NCBI RefSeq assembly: GCF_019972295.1
Contig: NZ_BLJA01000001.1
Coordinates: 2,070,117-2,134,116 of the forward strand
DNA length: 64,000 bases
Reading direction: 5' to 3'
Source: Geobacter sp. AOG2
GTDB taxonomy: Bacteria; Desulfobacterota; Desulfuromonadia; Geobacterales; Pseudopelobacteraceae
Both the position numbers and the translations under genes were made by a program. The notes beneath the pieces were generated by a model that was given only the letters and a program-made list of their open reading frames with translations, was not told the DNA's origin and did not search any database. How positions within the stretch are numbered: the first letter of the stretch is position 1; each line of letters starts with the position of its first letter. Shown here one piece after another: positions 28,530-37,969 of the stretch.

Positions 28530-30635
28530 TTAGCTCCCGGACCTCATGGTATCGTTGATCATGCCACCCACATCCAGCACCAGGATCGTGCGCTGGTCCC
28601 CGAGATCGGCTGCTCCGGCGATGCCGGGAAAACGCCTGAAGCCTTCGCCGAGGGACTTGATGACGATGTCCTGTTGGCCGAGGAGCGCGTCGACGATAAT
28701 TCCCAGCCGTTTTTCGGCGACCCCGACCACCACCACGTAGAACTCGTCGGGACGCTCCGAGCGGCGGCTCAGGCAGAGAAACTCCTCAAGCCTGATGAGC
28801 GGCAGGGTGGAATCCCTCAGTTGCGTGACCTCACGCCGCTCCACGGTCTTGATATCGTTACCGGTCAGGATCAGGGATTCCAGCACCGACGTCACGGGCA
28901 GGGCATAGGTTCGGTCGGCGCAGGATATGATCAGGGATTTGATGATGGCAAGGGTGATCGGCAGGGTGATGATGAAGCGGGTACCCGAACCTTGCGTGGT
29001 CTCTATATCGACCATCCCCGAAATAGCGGCGATATTGTTCCTGACCACGTCCATGCCGACGCCGCGCCCCGAAACCTCGCTCACCTGATCGGTCGTGGAG
29101 AAGCCGGGAAGGAAGATAAATTCAAGCGCCTCCTTGTCGGAGACGGCATCCGGATCCTGCACGAAGCCTCTCTGAAGCGCCCGGGCCTTCACCTTCCCGA
29201 TATCTATGCCGCCGCCGTCGTCCTCAACCTCGATGACGACATGGTTTCCCTTCTGGTAGGACGAGATCTTGATGACGCCTTTTTCATCCTTACCCGCCGC
29301 CAGGCGCTTTTCCGGGCTCTCGATCCCGTGATCGATGGCATTCCTGATGATGTGCATCATCGGGTCGGAGATGTCTTCCACGATCAGTTTGTCCAGTTCC
29401 GTATCCGCTCCGTAAAAGAGCAGTTCCACCTTTTTGTTCTGTTCGCGGGAGATGGTGCGGACAATGCGGGACATTTTCTCATAGAGTTGCCCGACCGGGA
29501 TCATGCGAATATCCATGACCCCCTTCTGCAGGTCGGTCAGTTTGCGCTCCAGCACCTTGGCGGACTTGCCGAGTTCGACGGCCATCTGGGAAAAACGCTC
29601 GCTCCGCAGACGCTCCGCCAGGGTGGCGATCGAGGAATGGGCCAGGACAAGCTCTCCGACGATGTTCATCAACTCGTCGAGCTTTCCGATATCCACGCGG
29701 ACCGTGCGACTGATGCTCTTGGCGGACAGGGGCGCCGCCCCGGCGCCGTGATTGTCCGGCACCGGGGCCTGCGCGGCCGGTGCTGCGGAACGCTCTTCCT
29801 CTTGCGGGCTTTCGGGAACGGGACGGGCGCCACCCGACGCTGCAGCCTCCGGCGCGGCGGCCGGTTGCCTCCCCCCGCTCAGGAGCGTCAGAGTCACATT
29901 GTCATGCCGTGTGGCCTGGGAGAACTCATCGAACCCCAGGGAGGAACCGGCCAGGATATCGAAATCGATGTTGGAATCCAGGTTGCTGCTCATGCTGGGC
30001 AGGGTGCTGATGATTTCGCCGCAGGTCTTGATCGCATCGGAAATCTTCGCCAGTTCCAGGTCAAAGGTCGCCAGGTCGAGGGAGGCATGGACGCTGTAGA
30101 TGTTCTTGCCCTTGGAGAGATTCTCCAGCAGCCGGTGTTCCTCGTATTCCGTGAGTGATTTCAGCACCTGTTCGGAAAGCCCCAGCGTATTCAGGGGGGA
30201 AGCGTGCTCCGCACCGGGAGAGGGTTCTTCCAGGCAGGCGTTGATCCTGGCCGCGCATGCCTGGATATTCTCGTCAAGCTCGCCACCCTTCCCCTCGGAC
30301 AGGCCCCGCACCAGGGAAAACAAAACATCGTGGGATTCGAGCAGTATCGCAATGACGCCGGCGTCGAGCTTGAGCTTGCCGAGCCGAAGCCAATCCAGAA
30401 GATTCTCCAGGTTGTGGGACAATTCGGAGATCCCCGAAAATCCGAACATGCCTGCCAAACCTTTCAGGGAATGCGCCCCCCGGAAGATGGAATTCAGCAG
30501 GTCGGGATCGATATCCCCGCCATCGGCCAGATCGGCAAGATCGGCCAACTCCGAACCGAGGTGTTCGACAATTTCCTCGGCTTCGGCCAAAAAATCCCGT
30601 ACGGCCTTGTTCGTGAGCGGATTGTTGTCAGTCAT
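28530..30635 (-). CDS. cheA: Chemotaxis histidine kinase CheA
   Basis: 701 residues. The Hpt domain carries H55 in FRGAHSLKGLAG. A long linker (about 110-320) holds a P2-like or A/P-rich region. The dimerisation helix pair (VDIGKLDELMNIVGELVLAHS) is followed by the ATPase with N box MHIIRNAIDHGIE, G1 DDGGGID and G2 GRGVGMDVVRNN. The C-terminal CheW-like domain starts near 580 (CADRTYALPVTSVLE). CheA passes phosphate to CheY and CheB. All catalytic motifs appear intact. It follows cheY by 12 bases. Confidence 0.95.
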   Translation of the reverse strand: MTDNNPLTNKAVRDFLAEAEEIVEHLGSELADLADLADGGDIDPDLLNSIFRGAHSLKGLAGMFGFSGISELSHNLENLLDWLRLGKLKLDAGVIAILLESHDVLFSLVRGLSEGKGGELDENIQACAARINACLEEPSPGAEHASPLNTLGLSEQVLKSLTEYEEHRLLENLSKGKNIYSVHASLDLATFDLELAKISDAIKTCGEIISTLPSMSSNLDSNIDFDILAGSSLGFDEFSQATRHDNVTLTLLSGGRQPAAAPEAAASGGARPVPESPQEEERSAAPAAQAPVPDNHGAGAAPLSAKSISRTVRVDIGKLDELMNIVGELVLAHSSIATLAERLRSERFSQMAVELGKSAKVLERKLTDLQKGVMDIRMIPVGQLYEKMSRIVRTISREQNKKVELLFYGADTELDKLIVEDISDPMMHIIRNAIDHGIESPEKRLAAGKDEKGVIKISSYQKGNHVVIEVEDDGGGIDIGKVKARALQRGFVQDPDAVSDKEALEFIFLPGFSTTDQVSEVSGRGVGMDVVRNNIAAISGMVDIETTQGSGTRFIITLPITLAIIKSLIISCADRTYALPVTSVLESLILTGNDIKTVERREVTQLRDSTLPLIRLEEFLCLSRRSERPDEFYVVVVGVAEKRLGIIVDALLGQQDIVIKSLGEGFRRFPGIAGAADLGDQRTILVLDVGGMINDTMRSGS

Positions 30636-30647
30636 GCGGGCTGTCCG

Positions 30648-31031
30648 TCATCCTTGGCGATCATCCAGATACTTCACGATGATATTCTTCAGGTCAGAAC
30701 ACACAAACGGTTTAACGATATACTCATTGGCGCCGAGCAGTTTGCCTTTTTCAATATCGCTCTGGCGTCCTTCGGTGGAGATGATAATGACCGGAATATG
30801 CCGGTAATTGTCATTGTTGCGCAGGTAGCTGATGAGTTCAAGCCCGTTGATGTCGGGCATGTTGATGTCCGTGAAGATCAGGTCCACACGTTCCCGCGGA
30901 AGAAGGCGCAAGGCCTCGAAACCATTGGCGGCCTCGACGATGCGAAAATCGCCCAGGGATTCTATGATAGACACCAGCATGGCCCGCAAGGCCGTTGAAT
31001 CGTCCGTTATCAGTATGGTCTTTTTGTTCAC
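30648..31031 (-). CDS. cheY: CheY-type response regulator
   Basis: 127 residues from a GTG at 31031 with AAGGTG six bases upstream, giving the normal single-domain CheY length; a longer reading to 31157 overlaps the upstream gene and is rejected. Receiver features are ILITDDSTALR (acidic pair), phospho-acceptor D in LIFTDINMPDINGLEL, the threonine/serine VIIISTEG, and the conserved lysine ANEYIVKPF. It is the presumed output of the adjacent CheA. Without flagellar genes here, whether it acts on a flagellar motor, on pili or on another target cannot be told. Confidence 0.92.
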   Translation of the reverse strand: MNKKTILITDDSTALRAMLVSIIESLGDFRIVEAANGFEALRLLPRERVDLIFTDINMPDINGLELISYLRNNDNYRHIPVIIISTEGRQSDIEKGKLLGANEYIVKPFVCSDLKNIIVKYLDDRQG

Positions 31032-31113
31032 CCGAGACACCTTTTTGAATATGACGTCATCATTGACTCTTGGCCGGGGTTGGCTTCCGCACACCCCTCC
31101 CCGTCGTTTTCCC

Positions 31114-32175
31114 TTATCCGCGGGCCGCGCCCTCCGCCTCGGAACGGCGGATTTCATCCAGGATCAACGGCAGAAACGCCCGCAGGTTTTCCGGTGAAGA
31201 ACAGTCGGCACGGTGGGGTTTCAGAACACAGCGATAGCCCATGTCGCCGATCTTCTTCTCCGCGTCCGCGTGGTGGTAGTCCGTCATCACCAGGATGGCG
31301 ATATCCTTGAAATTGTTATGCAGGAGCTCCAGCAATTCGATCCCGCCAAGGACACCCGAGCCGTCCATCCGGGGCATGATCAGATCCAGAAGGACCGTGG
31401 GAAGCTGTCCGCCACGGTAGAGGTTGTCAACCATGATCAACGTATCTTCGCTGCTGGTCATGGCATGAACCTCGTAGCCGCTCTCCCGCAACATCTCCGA
31501 CAAACTCCGCAATGTCGTGCCGTCATCGTCGACGATCACCAGCGGCCGGGCGACCGCCTCTTCAGGTACGTCGTCCAGCGAGGTCACCACGTCGGAGAGG
31601 TCGAAGGCAATCTCCACCTCGTCCGCTTCGCCGTCGCCGCTGCGGTCCGTTTCCACGGCGGAGCCGCTCCCGGCGGCGATCCGGGTCCCTTCCATGGCCA
31701 GGAACTGCGGATTAAGCCCCTTGGAAAGCATGAACTGCAACGGATCGACAATACCGCCGTCAATGGTCTCGATATCGTCCCGGGCCTCAAAGTCGAACGT
31801 ACCCTCAGTCCAGCCGAACAGCGACAAGACAACCTGTTCGATCCGCTCCCGGACCACCACTTCGATGGTCTCGCGGGCAACGGCGAAGCGCCTGGAGAGA
31901 ATTACCCCCAAATATTCGCAAAAACCGGCTTCCTCCTGGAACGCAAGAGCGTTGCGCAGAGTCTCCTGATCAATGACGCCTTTCCGGATGAGCACTTCCC
32001 CCAGGCCCATGCGCGAGGTTGAGGAAAGGGCCTTCACCACCAGCCCTTGCTTGAAGACGACCGAACCTTCACGCCCGCTGCTGTGGAGGGACAGCACCCC
32101 GGTTTTCCGGCTGAGGCCGATCAACTGGAGGATCTCGCCCAAACCAAGCTCTTCAAGATTTCCGACAAGACTCAT
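31114..32175 (-). CDS. PATAN (DUF4388) and receiver-domain regulator
   Basis: 353 residues. The N-terminal part (1-70) is a PATAN/DUF4388 domain: SLVGNLEELGLGEILQLIGL, KTGVLSLHSSGREGSVVF. It continues into a helical region with GEVLIRKGVIDQETLRNAL and ending in FDFEARDD. A receiver domain occupies about 210-340 with IVDDDGTTLRSL, phospho-acceptor VLLDLIMPRMDG, MTDYHHAD and LKPHR. PATAN proteins in cyanobacteria and deltaproteobacteria link CheY-like signals to pili, gliding or gene expression. As the first gene of the che operon it hints that this system may steer surface behaviour. GGGCGGGG lies before the ATG. Confidence 0.88.
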   Translation of the reverse strand: MSLVGNLEELGLGEILQLIGLSRKTGVLSLHSSGREGSVVFKQGLVVKALSSTSRMGLGEVLIRKGVIDQETLRNALAFQEEAGFCEYLGVILSRRFAVARETIEVVVRERIEQVVLSLFGWTEGTFDFEARDDIETIDGGIVDPLQFMLSKGLNPQFLAMEGTRIAAGSGSAVETDRSGDGEADEVEIAFDLSDVVTSLDDVPEEAVARPLVIVDDDGTTLRSLSEMLRESGYEVHAMTSSEDTLIMVDNLYRGGQLPTVLLDLIMPRMDGSGVLGGIELLELLHNNFKDIAILVMTDYHHADAEKKIGDMGYRCVLKPHRADCSSPENLRAFLPLILDEIRRSEAEGAARG

Positions 32176-32259
32176 ACGGAAATGCCCCGCCCGTGTGCAA
32201 AAGAGGTAAAAAATCGGCTAAAATAGTAAACTATCACCGTCGACAAAGTAAAGCCTTTA

Positions 32260-33615
32260 TCACCGCCGCTCGCGCCTGGCCAAGGGGCGGCGGGAGGCGC
32301 CGTTTTTCTCGCGCCCCCTGAAGATGATCCGTATCGGCACCCCGTCGAAACCGAAGGCCTCCCTGAATCGGTTAACCAGATAGCGCTCATAGGAAAAATG
32401 GATGCTTTCCGGCTGATTGGTAAAGATGACAAAAGAGGGAGGGCGGGTGCCGACCTGGGTGGCAAAGTAGAACTTTACGCGGCGGCCGTGAGCCAGGGGG
32501 GCATGGTGGGCATCCGTGGCTTCGGAAAAAACCCGGTTCAGGTCCGAGGTGGTCACCCGGTGTATGTACTGTCCCATGACGTCGTCCACGGTGGTCATGA
32601 TCTTGCCGATGCGCTGGCCGGTCTTGGCCGATACGAAGACGATCGGCGCGTATGCCAGGTACTTGAAGCCGGTCCTGACCTTATCCACATAGACGCCCAG
32701 GGTGCTGTTGTCCTTCTCCAGGGTATCCCATTTGTTCACCACGAAGACGCACCCCCTGCCGGCTTCATGCACATAACCGGCGATGCGCTCATCCTGTTCC
32801 GTCACCCCTTCCTCCGCGTCGAGGACAACCAGGACCACGTCGGCCCGCTCGATGCTGCGCAGGGAGTCCACCACGCTGTATTTCTCCAACTTCTCGGTGG
32901 TTTTGCCCTTGCGCCGGATACCGGCGGTATCGATCAGCAGGTAGGACTTCTTGTTGCAGGTAAAGAGGGTGTCCACCGAATCGCGGGTCGTACCGGCGGT
33001 GGGGTTGGCCACCATCCGCTCGAAGCCGAGCAGGCGGTTGACCAGGGAGGATTTACCCACGTTGGGGCGCCCCACCACGGCGATCCGGGTGATCTCGTCG
33101 TCGGCCACGCTGGTATCCGCCGGGGGAAACACCTCCAGCAGTTCCTCCATGAGGTCGATGACGCCGCGATTATGCTCGGCCGAAATGGTATGGAGACGCT
33201 CCACGCCGAGAGAATAGAACTCGGCCGACTCGTTCTCGATCTTTTCGCCGTCCACCTTGTTGACCACGTAGAAGACCGGCTTCGTCACACGGCGCAACAT
33301 CTCCGCCACTTCCATATCGGCCGGGGTCAGGCCGCTCCGGGCGTCCATCAGGAAGATGATGACGTCGGCCTCCTCCATTGCCAGGCGGGACTGTTCCCGC
33401 ATCTGCTGCAACAGGCGGTCCTCGGTCACCGGCTCGAAGCCGCCGGTGTCGATCAGGATGAACGGCTTTTCAAAACGGTTGATGGTGGCGTAGTTGCGGT
33501 CGCGGGTCACGCCGGGCATATCGTCCACAATGGCGCGGCGATGCCCCAACAGACGGTTGAACAGGGTGGATTTGCCCACATTGGGACGGCCGACGATGGC
33601 TACAATAGGTTTCAT
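32260..33615 (-). CDS. der: Ribosome-assembly GTPase Der (EngA)
   Basis: 451 residues with two tandem GTPase domains. The first has [17 protein letters not shown] (8-24), DTGGF and NKVD; the second has [17 protein letters not shown] (about 184), [10 protein letters not shown] and NKWD. A C-terminal KH-like domain ends in a basic tail (PLARRERR). Der is essential for 50S subunit maturation. Its ATG overlaps the era stop (ATGA), so two ribosome-assembly GTPases are translated together. Confidence 0.96.
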   Translation of the reverse strand: MKPIVAIVGRPNVGKSTLFNRLLGHRRAIVDDMPGVTRDRNYATINRFEKPFILIDTGGFEPVTEDRLLQQMREQSRLAMEEADVIIFLMDARSGLTPADMEVAEMLRRVTKPVFYVVNKVDGEKIENESAEFYSLGVERLHTISAEHNRGVIDLMEELLEVFPPADTSVADDEITRIAVVGRPNVGKSSLVNRLLGFERMVANPTAGTTRDSVDTLFTCNKKSYLLIDTAGIRRKGKTTEKLEKYSVVDSLRSIERADVVLVVLDAEEGVTEQDERIAGYVHEAGRGCVFVVNKWDTLEKDNSTLGVYVDKVRTGFKYLAYAPIVFVSAKTGQRIGKIMTTVDDVMGQYIHRVTTSDLNRVFSEATDAHHAPLAHGRRVKFYFATQVGTRPPSFVIFTNQPESIHFSYERYLVNRFREAFGFDGVPIRIIFRGREKNGASRRPLARRERR

Positions 33616-34502
33616 TCGTATCCCAACTCTCTCAGAACGGCCGTCCGCTCCGTCCAGCGCTCCTGCACCTTGACGAACAATTCCAGATACACCCTGGTGC
33701 CCAGAAGGCGTTCGATATCGCCCCGGGCCGTCTGGCCGATTTTTTTGAGCATGGCGCCCTTTTTACCGATGACGATCCCCTTCTGCCCTTCCCGCTCCAC
33801 CAGGATGGTGGCGCTGATGGCGACCACGCCGTTCTCCCGCTCCTTGAAGGAATCCACCATAACTGCCGTGGCATAGGGTACTTCTTCGCCGGTCAGGCGA
33901 AAAACCTTTTCCCGCACCAGCTCGGCGCAGATGACCTTTTCCGGCTGATCGGTGAGTATGTCGTCGGGAAAATAGGGCACCCCCTCAGGGAGCCGTTCGC
34001 GAATCACCGTCACCAGGCGCTCCACGTTACTGCCGGCCTGGGCCGAGATCGGCACCACCTCGGCAAAGGGGTGCAGGCGCGATAGAGAGGCGATCAGTTC
34101 CAGGAGCCGTTCCTTGGGCTCGACCAGGTCAACCTTGTTCAGCACCAGGAACACCGGGGCTCCGGCCTTGGTTGCCACGTCCCGTATAAAGACGTCGTCC
34201 CGCGGCGCCGTGGCGTCCACCACCAGGAGGAGCAGGTCGATACCCGAAATAGCCCCGTAGGCGGCATCCACCATGGCCCGGTTCATACGGCTTCTGGCGG
34301 CATGAATGCCGGGCGTGTCCACGAAGACGATCTGGCTCGTTTCATCGGAGAGGATACCGCGAATAATGGTGCGGGTCGTCTGCGGCTTATCCGAAACCGC
34401 CACGATCTTCTCACCGAGGATACGGTTCAACAGCGTGGATTTGCCCACGTTCGGGCGGCCGACAATGGAGACAAACCCTGATTTAAATTCTTTGTTTTTC
34501 AT
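33612..34502 (-). CDS. era: Ribosome-maturation GTPase Era
   Basis: 296 residues. G1 [16 protein letters not shown] is at 15-30, the effector region is [12 protein letters not shown]3 is DTPGIH and G4 is NKVDLV. The C-terminal KH domain has the signature [15 protein letters not shown]. Era binds the 3' end of 16S rRNA during 30S maturation. No clear ribosome site precedes the ATG at 34502, and glnS ends in the same strand after a short gap upstream. It is coupled to der. Confidence 0.96.
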   Translation of the reverse strand: MKNKEFKSGFVSIVGRPNVGKSTLLNRILGEKIVAVSDKPQTTRTIIRGILSDETSQIVFVDTPGIHAARSRMNRAMVDAAYGAISGIDLLLLVVDATAPRDDVFIRDVATKAGAPVFLVLNKVDLVEPKERLLELIASLSRLHPFAEVVPISAQAGSNVERLVTVIRERLPEGVPYFPDDILTDQPEKVICAELVREKVFRLTGEEVPYATAVMVDSFKERENGVVAISATILVEREGQKGIVIGKKGAMLKKIGQTARGDIERLLGTRVYLELFVKVQERWTERTAVLRELGYE

Positions 34503-34528
34503 ATAATTGGATCACACTCTTTCATGTA

Positions 34529-36205
34529 TCACTTTTTGGTCCAGGCATCCCGGAGGGTCACGATCCGGTTGAATATCGGCGTTCCCGGTTTCGAATCCAC
34601 GGGGTCCAGACGGAAATATCCCTGGCGTTCGAACTGGAAACGGGTTTCCGGGTCGGCATCGGCCAGGCTTTTCTCCAGTTTGACGGCCCCAAGGACCTCA
34701 ACGGAGAGCGGATTGAGAAACTGCTTGTAGTCGGCCCCGCCCCGGTCGGGATTGGGGTCGCTGAAGAGGCGGTCGAAGAGGCGCACCTCGGCATCCACGG
34801 CATGGGCCTGGGAAACCCAGTGGATGGTGCCCTTGATCTTCCTGCCGTCGGGCGCCGAACCGCCCCGCGACGCGGGATCGTACTCGCAGTGCACCTCGGT
34901 TACGGCGCCGGTTTCGTCCTTGACCACGCCGGTGCAGCGCACGATGTAGGCGTAACGGAGGCGCACCTCGCTGCCGGGGGTCATGCGGAAGAACCCTTTG
35001 GGCGGCTCCTCCATGAAGTCGTCCTGTTCGATGAACAGTTCGCGGGAAAAGGTCACCCGATGGCTCCCCATCTCCGGTTTCTGGGGATGGTTCGCGGCCT
35101 CGAACTCCTCGGTCCGGCCTTCGGGGTAGTTATCGACCACGACCTTGAGCGGCCTGAGCACCGCCATGGCGCGGGGGGCGCGCTCGTTCAGGTCGGCGCG
35201 GACGCATTCCTCCAGAATGGACATATCGATCCAGGAATCGCTGCGCCCCACCCCGATGAGTTCGCAGAAGGCCCGGACCGCCTCGGGCGTGTAACCGCGC
35301 CGCCGGATGCCCATGAGGGTCGGCATGCGCGGGTCGTCCCAGCCGCCGACGATCCCCAGGTTGACCAGTTCATGGAGCTTGCGCTTGCTCATCACCGCGT
35401 AGGTCAGGTTGAGTCGCGCAAACTCGTACTGCCGCGGCCGGTTCGGTACCGGCAGGTTGTCCAGGAACCATTCGTACAGCGGCTTATGCGCCTCGAACTC
35501 CAGGGTGCAGATGGAATGGGTGATACCCTCGATGGCATCCGACTGGCCATGGGCGAAATCGTACATGGGATAGACGCACCAGGCATCGCCCACATGAGGA
35601 TGCGTGGCGTGAATGATGCGGTACAACACCGGGTCGCGCAGGTTGATGTTGGGAGAGGCCATGTCGATCTTCGCCCTGAGCACCTTGGCCCCGTCGGGAA
35701 ACTCCCCGGAGCGCATGCGCCGGAACAGGTCGAGGTTCTCGTCGACGGTACGGGTGCGCCAGGGGCTTTCCTTGCCCGGTTCGGTCAGGGTGCCGCGGTA
35801 GGCGCGGATCTCATCGGCGGAAAGGTCCTCCACGTAGGCTTTGCCCTGCTGTATCAGGTACTGTGCCCATTCATAGAGCTGCTCGAAATATTCCGAGGCG
35901 TAATAGAGGTTGTCGCCCCAGTCGAAGCCGAGCCAGCGGACGCTCTCCTTGATGGACTCGATATACTCCGTCTCTTCCTTGACCGGGTTGGTGTCGTCGA
36001 AACGCAGGTGGCAGCGGCCGCCGAAATCCCGGGCCAGCCCGAAGTTGATGCAGATGGACTTGGCATGGCCGATATGCAGGTAGCCGTTCGGCTCCGGCGG
36101 GAACCGGGTGACTATGGACGCGTGCTTGCCGTTTTTCAGGTCGTCGTCGATGATGGTGCGCAGGAAATTGTTGGATACCGGTGTTGGTGTCGATTCGGTG
36201 GACAT
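34529..36205 (-). CDS. glnS: Glutaminyl-tRNA synthetase
   Basis: 558 residues. Class I features: [20 protein letters not shown] (HIGH at about 43-46) and VMSKRKL as the KMSKS equivalent. [11 protein letters not shown] and [11 protein letters not shown] confirm the GlnRS rather than GluRS subgroup. The C-terminal half holds the two beta-barrel anticodon-binding domains ([20 protein letters not shown] quoted in part as [17 protein letters not shown]). GlnS presence means direct charging of tRNA-Gln instead of the transamidation route. GAGGCAAGC precedes the ATG. The copy B palindromic repeat lies just upstream. Confidence 0.95.
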   Translation of the reverse strand: MSTESTPTPVSNNFLRTIIDDDLKNGKHASIVTRFPPEPNGYLHIGHAKSICINFGLARDFGGRCHLRFDDTNPVKEETEYIESIKESVRWLGFDWGDNLYYASEYFEQLYEWAQYLIQQGKAYVEDLSADEIRAYRGTLTEPGKESPWRTRTVDENLDLFRRMRSGEFPDGAKVLRAKIDMASPNINLRDPVLYRIIHATHPHVGDAWCVYPMYDFAHGQSDAIEGITHSICTLEFEAHKPLYEWFLDNLPVPNRPRQYEFARLNLTYAVMSKRKLHELVNLGIVGGWDDPRMPTLMGIRRRGYTPEAVRAFCELIGVGRSDSWIDMSILEECVRADLNERAPRAMAVLRPLKVVVDNYPEGRTEEFEAANHPQKPEMGSHRVTFSRELFIEQDDFMEEPPKGFFRMTPGSEVRLRYAYIVRCTGVVKDETGAVTEVHCEYDPASRGGSAPDGRKIKGTIHWVSQAHAVDAEVRLFDRLFSDPNPDRGGADYKQFLNPLSVEVLGAVKLEKSLADADPETRFQFERQGYFRLDPVDSKPGTPIFNRIVTLRDAWTKK

Positions 36206-36230
36206 GCTTGCCTCTTTAAAATAAGTTCAT

Positions 36231-36386
36231 CTGCCACAGAGCCACAGAGGCACGGAGAAATTCAAAGGCGCTTCATAGGGATGAACAGATATTAACGGGA
36301 TAACATCTCAAAAACCAACTATTCCGAGTAACCCCGTTCCTCCCTACCTTTTTGTTTTTCTCCGTGTTTCTGTGGCTCTGGGGCAG
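36231..36386. repeat. CCACAGAG-type inverted repeat, copy B
   Basis: The left arm CTGCCACAGAGCCACAGAGG plus CACGGAGAAA (36231-36260) pairs with the right arm TTTTTCTCCGTGTTTCTGTG plus GCTCTGGGGCAG (to 36386). The reverse complement of the right arm matches the left arm at nearly every base. The 94-base centre is AT-rich without an ORF. It fills almost the whole space between glnS and miaB. Confidence 0.85.
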
Positions 36387-36394
36387 AATTATGG

Positions 36395-37720
36395 TTACGG
36401 GTTTTGTTGCAATTGCCCCAGCAGCGAGTTCTGGTAGGCCGCCACGATGCGCACCGGAACAAAACTCCCGATCAGACCGGGATCGCCGGGGAAATTCACG
36501 ATCCTGCCGCTTTCCGCCTTGCCGGACACCTGGCCGGGACGTTTCCCCTCCCCCTCCACCAAAACCTCCTGGATGGTGCCGAGATACGACTTGTTGATCT
36601 CGAGGGTGATGCGCCTTTGCAGAGCCAGCAGGCGTTCCAGACGTTCCACCTTTTGCTCGCGGGAAAGCTCTTCGGGCAGTTCCGCGGCCTTGGTGCCGGG
36701 GCGCGGCGAATACACGAACAAAAACAGGTCGGCGTAGCGGACCTCTTCCATCAGGGTCAGCGTCTGCTCGAAATCGTCCTCGCTCTCGCCGGGGAAGCCG
36801 ACGATCATGTCGCCGGTGATGGCGATGCCGGGCCGGGCCGCCTTGAGGGCGCGGATCCTGTCCAGATACGCCGCCCGGGAATAGCCGCGGTTCATGCGGG
36901 AGAGCACCGCGTCGCTGCCGGTCTGCGCCGGCAGGTGGATCTGGCCGCACAGCTTGGGTACGTCAGCAAAACAAGCTATCAGTTCATCGGACATATCCTT
37001 GGGATGGGAGGTGGTAAAACGGATACGGCGAATCCCCTCCACCCCGGCAACCTGTCTGATCAACTGGGCGAAACCCGGCTCATCGGCGCTTTTAAGGCCA
37101 TAGGAATTGACGTTCTGCCCCAGCAGCACGACCTCCTGGACGCCCTCGGCGGCAAGCTGCCCGACCTCATCGAGGATATCGGCCGAGCGCCGGCTGATCT
37201 CGCGGCCCCGCACATAGGGCACGATGCAGTAGGAACAAAAATTGTCGCACCCCTGCATGACGGTAACGAAGCGGCTCAGACGGCTGGCTCCCCTGACCGG
37301 GGGAAACAGGTCGAGACGCTGGTCGTTATCGATGAAGGCGGTCTCGCACCGCCGTTCGCCGCTTTCCGCCCCACGCACCATATCGGGGAGCAGGTGCAGG
37401 TTATGGGTGCCGAAGACCAGATCCAGAAAGGGAAACTTTTGCAGCAGATGGTCCCCTTCCTGCTGGGCCACACAACCCCCTACCCCCAAAATGAGGTCCT
37501 TCCTTGCCTTTTTCAGGCTACGGAAATGGATGAGGCGCTTGTAGACCTTCTCCTCCGCCCCACCCCGGACACTGCAGGTATTGAGCAGGATCATGTCCGC
37601 ATCGGTCGGCGTGGCGGTCGGCATATAGCCCAAATCTGCCAGCATGGTGACAATCCGCTCGGAATCATTCACATTCATCTGGCAGCCGAAGGTTTCGATA
37701 AAGAGATGTTTCTTGTTCAT
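36395..37720 (-). CDS. miaB: tRNA methylthiotransferase MiaB
   Basis: About 441 residues from the ATG at 37720. The N-terminal UPF0004 domain has IETFGCQMNVNDSERI and supplies cluster cysteines (TCSVR, GCVAQQ). The radical-SAM cluster motif is CDNFCSYCIVPYVRG, and the TRAM domain is C-terminal (EGKRPGQVSGKAESGRIVNF). MiaB adds a methylthio group to i6A37 in tRNA. An in-frame TTG at 37744 would lie upstream of the -10 box and is rejected. There is no ribosome site, and the predicted transcript starts about seven bases before the ATG. Confidence 0.94.
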   Translation of the reverse strand: MNKKHLFIETFGCQMNVNDSERIVTMLADLGYMPTATPTDADMILLNTCSVRGGAEEKVYKRLIHFRSLKKARKDLILGVGGCVAQQEGDHLLQKFPFLDLVFGTHNLHLLPDMVRGAESGERRCETAFIDNDQRLDLFPPVRGASRLSRFVTVMQGCDNFCSYCIVPYVRGREISRRSADILDEVGQLAAEGVQEVVLLGQNVNSYGLKSADEPGFAQLIRQVAGVEGIRRIRFTTSHPKDMSDELIACFADVPKLCGQIHLPAQTGSDAVLSRMNRGYSRAAYLDRIRALKAARPGIAITGDMIVGFPGESEDDFEQTLTLMEEVRYADLFLFVYSPRPGTKAAELPEELSREQKVERLERLLALQRRITLEINKSYLGTIQEVLVEGEGKRPGQVSGKAESGRIVNFPGDPGLIGSFVPVRIVAAYQNSLLGQLQQNP

Positions 37721-37733
37721 GGTAAAGTGATTG

Positions 37734-37763
37734 TTTATACGCAATTAGCACCTGTAAAGTCAA
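37734..37763 (-). promoter_or_regulatory. Sigma-70-type promoter of miaB, predicting a near-leaderless transcript
   Basis: On the minus strand, TTGACT (37758-37763) and TATAAA (37734-37739) are separated by 18 bases. Each matches five of six consensus positions. The expected start is near 37727, only about seven bases upstream of the miaB ATG, consistent with the absence of a ribosome site. Confidence 0.6.
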
Positions 37764-37969
37764 TTGAATTGGGAAATTGCCGTTGTTCGACGCATCGGGC
37801 CGGACCGCCAAAAAACTTCGTATTTACTCTATACTAACCCCTTTGAAGATGTATGGCCAGATACCTGCGACCGTTTGCCGCCCATCCGCTTAATGAAATT
37901 TTGTTTGAGTTTTGACGCATCTTCGCTACTATTGGACGCAAATTCAGCATTCCGCAAGGGAGGCAGAAC

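Noticed and set aside
31032-31157. Longer N-terminus for CheY
   Set aside because: It overlaps the PATAN-receiver gene, is arginine-rich, and the GTG at 31031 has a proper ribosome site and gives normal CheY length.
32176-32259. Sigma-28 (flagellar) promoter before the chemosensory operon
   Set aside because: GCCGATTT resembles the -10 half, but no TAAA-type -35 half lies 15 bases upstream.
32398-33876. 492-codon plus-strand open frame opposite der and era
   Set aside because: Antisense shadow of two conserved GTPase genes.
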